DNA of 64,000 bases. Origin: JBCCQH01 sp039024435. Its GTDB lineage: Bacteria; Bacteroidota; Bacteroidia; J057; JADKCL01. Position numbers and translations under genes: made by a program. The stretch spans positions 17,769-81,768 of the forward strand of contig JBCCQH010000017.1 of NCBI GenBank assembly GCA_039024435.1, read 5' to 3'. Of this stretch, positions 62,301 to 64,000 are shown piece by piece. Each line of letters opens with the position of its first letter. Within the stretch, counting starts at the first letter, position 1. Under the pieces are notes generated by a model that made no database searches, was not told the origin of the DNA, and saw only the letters and a program-made list of their open reading frames with translations.

Positions 62301-62780
62301 CAGACCGGGGCGCCGGTCGGGTTCGAAGTGCCCGATCCCAACAATGTCCTCACCACCTGGAGCTGGGACTTCGGTGACGGAAGTACCTCCACCGATCCCA
62401 GTCCCAACCACATCTACAGCGATCCCGGCACTTATACCGTTACAGTGACGGTGGGCAATGGATTCTGCACCGAAACCATTTCTTACACAGTCATCGTCGA
62501 TGTCACGACAGCGGTGGGCAATGGCTTTGCGGAAGCAACGAAGTTTTTCCCCAATCCGGTGACGGATCGCCTGCGCTTTCGCCTGGAGTACGATTACCTG
62601 GGCGAGGTCAGCATTCAGCTTTTCGACAATTCCGGCAAGGAGGTGCGCAACGTCCGGACGCGAAAAAATGCCTTCTCCCTGCAAACCGAAATCGATGTAG
62701 CCGAATTACCGGCGGGCTTCTACCTGGCGAAGGTCCAGGCCGGTGAGTTCAAGCATTCGGACAAGATCATCAAGCGTTGA
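59370..62780 (+). CDS. Subtilisin-type (S8) protease with PKD and T9SS sorting domains
   Basis: 1,136 residues. A membrane anchor or uncleaved signal near 23-45 is followed by an inhibitor-like propeptide (about 75-180) and the S8 catalytic domain. Asp214 lies in AIIDTGTD and His280 in MDHGVIVTG, where the usual HGTHVAG is replaced. The oxyanion Asn is in GAAGNQ, and Ser440 in GTSMAAP. A beta-rich region (500-960), a PKD domain (WSWDFGDGSTSTDPSPNH), and a type A sorting domain (KFFPNPVTDRLRFRLEY) complete it. Tandem with a paralogue at 62985. Confidence 0.92.
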   Translation: MKDRSTSGNRTKLTSGENLKSRIIIIVASVLAFAAALVIYLLLNLDDKADLMANDLEGIGEEPTVEANVDYPYVPGRILLRIRPEYRAQCLPGEIDLPGIRAAFQELGVTRVRKNFPASEPIIGEQYNDLGQQLVDLSLIYEVECDTAADIRAATRRLAGHPAVVYAEPRYIYETFLATNDLYREHQWFLDTMHVPAAWDQTTGDTNVVIAIIDTGTDFGHDDLNGDRIAYNYNDPIDGVDNDNDGYVDNFQGWDFGGTSFWAPADNDPNWVGTGPGMDHGVIVTGVACAKANNGKGIAGAGYNTRYLPLKASVDQSLGISYGMDAIVYAADHGADMLNLSWGSGAFSQYGQDICNYAAVNHGCLLVGAAGNQHTNIFYYPASYENVLSTSAMQTAYVAWNTNTSTGTSYNYLVDICAPGRNLVTTTGGNSYWGGATGTSMAAPLVCALAALVKARYPQYTNIQAGEIVRTTATDIYPTNPTLVERLGKGQADALAAVAAITPKSVRLDEFFFYDGNNGIPESFDTLEIAGRFVNHLSPTTNLIVDISSPNTEYIEVITGTQTLGNVGPSDTATNQFPFLIHLKRNVTEPTKLWLRFGFTDGNYTDYQYRSLIIYPTMIDLDANRLKTTINGVGNIGFVDYPGLQNGLGLRYDNNYNVLRDAGFLVGISQTNVVDMNRNEVGARDEDMSPLIKPYRTSGPRADLEARTRFEDSNSGTQMIGIDVEQHAFQFTGTDKDQFIILEYTVRNTNNYPVNGAYAGISAEWNRAYYNLSNANFYPNLNGIAANFTSGPTDFYTGIALLTDQSVYSYTTPEFNFSFSSEAKFDALRYNSGPQTALSGDVLQFISAGPFNLQPGDSAVVAFALLGGDNLLNLEEVAETARLTYHCELQNRKPSLSLGADVVICDPNGFPQLTANASPDVQYAWSTGDTSSSILAVNPGDYSVTVTNGYGCTATDTVSVLMKAISGYTIISNNLDFQTGAPVGFEVPDPNNVLTTWSWDFGDGSTSTDPSPNHIYSDPGTYTVTVTVGNGFCTETISYTVIVDVTTAVGNGFAEATKFFPNPVTDRLRFRLEYDYLGEVSIQLFDNSGKEVRNVRTRKNAFSLQTEIDVAELPAGFYLAKVQAGEFKHSDKIIKR

Positions 62781-62984
62781 GCTCCGGGCGGCCAGATGAC
62801 GGGACGAGTGAAAAAGCTTGGGGCTGAGCGGCAAACGACCGCTTAGACGCAATAAATTGCCGGACTCTGTCGGGAATGTCCATTGCGCATTGCCGTCCAG
62901 ATGTGTATTTTCGTCCTTGCTACGTTGGTCTGCAACTGCCACCCCGGATCGGCGGAAAACCAACGCATTCTTGATCGCTTAGGT

Positions 62985-64000
62985 ATGAGGAAAAATTACT
63001 TTTTGGTACTGCTTCTGCTTGTCCTTCCACTGACCCATTGGGCCCAGTCCAGTCTTCCCGTACAGGCCCGGCACCAGTTCTTCCAGTTGCCGGAGGGAGC
63101 CACAAGCGCGGATTACCGTCCGGATGAGGTCGTTTTGCGGGTCAAAGATGAACTGCGCGCTTATTGTACCGCGGACCGGATCAACATCGCTTCGGTGCAG
63201 AAAGCCTTGGACATGCTGCAAACCGATCAGTTGCGCCAAGCTTTTCCGGGCAGTCAGCCGCCTTCTGAGCCGGTCAATGAACTCGGCCAGCGCCTCGTCG
63301 ACCTTTCGCTCATCTACGAATTGCATTTCAATGCCCAGGCCGACATTGAGGAAGTGGTCAATCTACTGCTGGAAACGGGCGTTTTTGAGTACGTGGAACC
63401 GGTTTATCTTTATCAAGCCCTCTACAATCCCAACGATCCCGACACCGCCAATCAGTACTATCTTTCCCTCATTCGGGCGCGCGATGCCTGGGACATTTCC
63501 CGGGGCGATACCTCAGTGGTAATCGGCATTGTCGATACCGGGGTTTCCTACGTCCACAATGACCTCACCACCGAAATCTCCATCAATCCCAACGATCCAG
63601 TCGACGGTATCGACAATGACAACAATGGGTACATCGACGACTACCGCGGATGGGATTTCGCCGGTGACGCATGGCTATCGCCTGGTGACAACGATGCTAC
63701 CTGGCGCGGATCAGCACCCGGGGTGGACCACGGCGTATTGGTGGCCGGTCCCGCCGCGGCCGCGACCGACAACGGCGCTTTTGTAGCCAGTCCCGGATTC
63801 AATTGCCGCTTCCTCCCGGTCAAGGTATCGGTGGATGGCAGCCCACTCATCTACCGGGGCTACCAGGGCCTCGTTTACGCGGCGGACATGGGAGCCCAAA
63901 TCATCAATCTCTCTTGGGGGGGAACGTTGCGCAGCCGCATGGGCGAAGATGCGGTCAACTACGCCGCCATCAACCGCGGCGCCATGGTGGTCGCGGCCGC
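62985..64000 (+). CDS. S8 protease paralogue, 3' end cut by window edge
   Basis: 338 codons are visible from the ATG at 62985, with no stop before the window end. A signal peptide (FLVLLLLVLPLTHWAQ) is followed by a propeptide and the S8 domain with Asp184 (GIVDTGVS) and His249 (VDHGVLVAG). The catalytic Ser lies beyond the edge. NELGQRLVDLSLIYE and NDPVDGIDNDNNGYIDDY match the first protease closely (NDLGQQLVDLSLIYE, NDPIDGVDNDNDGYVDNF), so the genes are tandem duplicates about 200 bases apart. Confidence 0.9.
   Translation, partial: MRKNYFLVLLLLVLPLTHWAQSSLPVQARHQFFQLPEGATSADYRPDEVVLRVKDELRAYCTADRINIASVQKALDMLQTDQLRQAFPGSQPPSEPVNELGQRLVDLSLIYELHFNAQADIEEVVNLLLETGVFEYVEPVYLYQALYNPNDPDTANQYYLSLIRARDAWDISRGDTSVVIGIVDTGVSYVHNDLTTEISINPNDPVDGIDNDNNGYIDDYRGWDFAGDAWLSPGDNDATWRGSAPGVDHGVLVAGPAAAATDNGAFVASPGFNCRFLPVKVSVDGSPLIYRGYQGLVYAADMGAQIINLSWGGTLRSRMGEDAVNYAAINRGAMVVAA

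Overview
The window is ordinary chromosomal DNA from a member of the Bacteroidota, most likely the Saprospiria (Lewinella or Haliscomenobacter type). Four things point there. Secreted proteins end in type IX secretion (T9SS) sorting domains at 27296, 35554, 42357, 50485 and 59370. Several promoters match the Bacteroidota form, TTG, about 19 bases, then TAnnTTTG, ahead of rplU, rpmB, rpsO and accD. There are two TonB-dependent receptors. Menaquinone is made by the futalosine route (mqnB, mqnD). Base composition looks to be in the mid-50s percent G+C by eye (not computed). I saw no rRNA, tRNA, CRISPR array, transposase or integrase.

Layout. 1-4491 (minus strand) is the start of a contractile injection system operon: Pvc16/DUF4255-like cap protein, an unknown 339-residue protein, a very large tail sheath, and two tail tube proteins, the last cut by the window edge. 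4689-15780 is minus-strand housekeeping: rlmD, bioY with a small membrane protein, a sugar-nucleotide epimerase, pnp, rpsO, a radical SAM/SPASM protein, accD and topA. 16032-23503 (plus) has a GNAT acetyltransferase, a ComEC-like channel, a lipoprotein, a VOC protein, a DUF4221-like protein overlapping a CxxC protein, and a membrane pentapeptide-repeat protein. 23519-25050 is mqnB-mqnD. A lone TIR-like (ThsB-type) gene lies at 25379. 26011-30650 (minus) has rarA, a T9SS cargo protein, a secreted peptidase-M24-like protein that has lost its metal ligands, and rpmB.

31257-42167 (plus) has a TPR/periplasmic-binding protein overlapping hemL, a tail-fibre-like S74 protein, a T9SS protein, a TPR protein, and a run of tightly packed genes (ankyrin protein, FAD oxidoreductase, acyl-CoA dehydrogenase-like protein, GNAT). 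42357-57361 is mostly surface and signalling: a repeat/PKD T9SS protein, a possible papain-fold protein, a TonB receptor translationally coupled to a TPR adenylate cyclase, an SRPBCC protein, a hydrolase-like T9SS protein, a second TonB receptor, a PAP2 phosphatase and small secreted or barrel proteins. 57362-58436 is gene-poor and repeat-rich. rplU-rpmA follow, and the window ends with two tandem, related subtilisin-type proteases, the second truncated by the edge.

The parts most worth following up are the injection system with its enlarged sheath and unknown protein, the lone TIR-like gene, the receptor-cyclase pair, the degenerate M24 protein, and the tandem proteases with a non-standard histidine motif. 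None is proven to be a new system from sequence alone.
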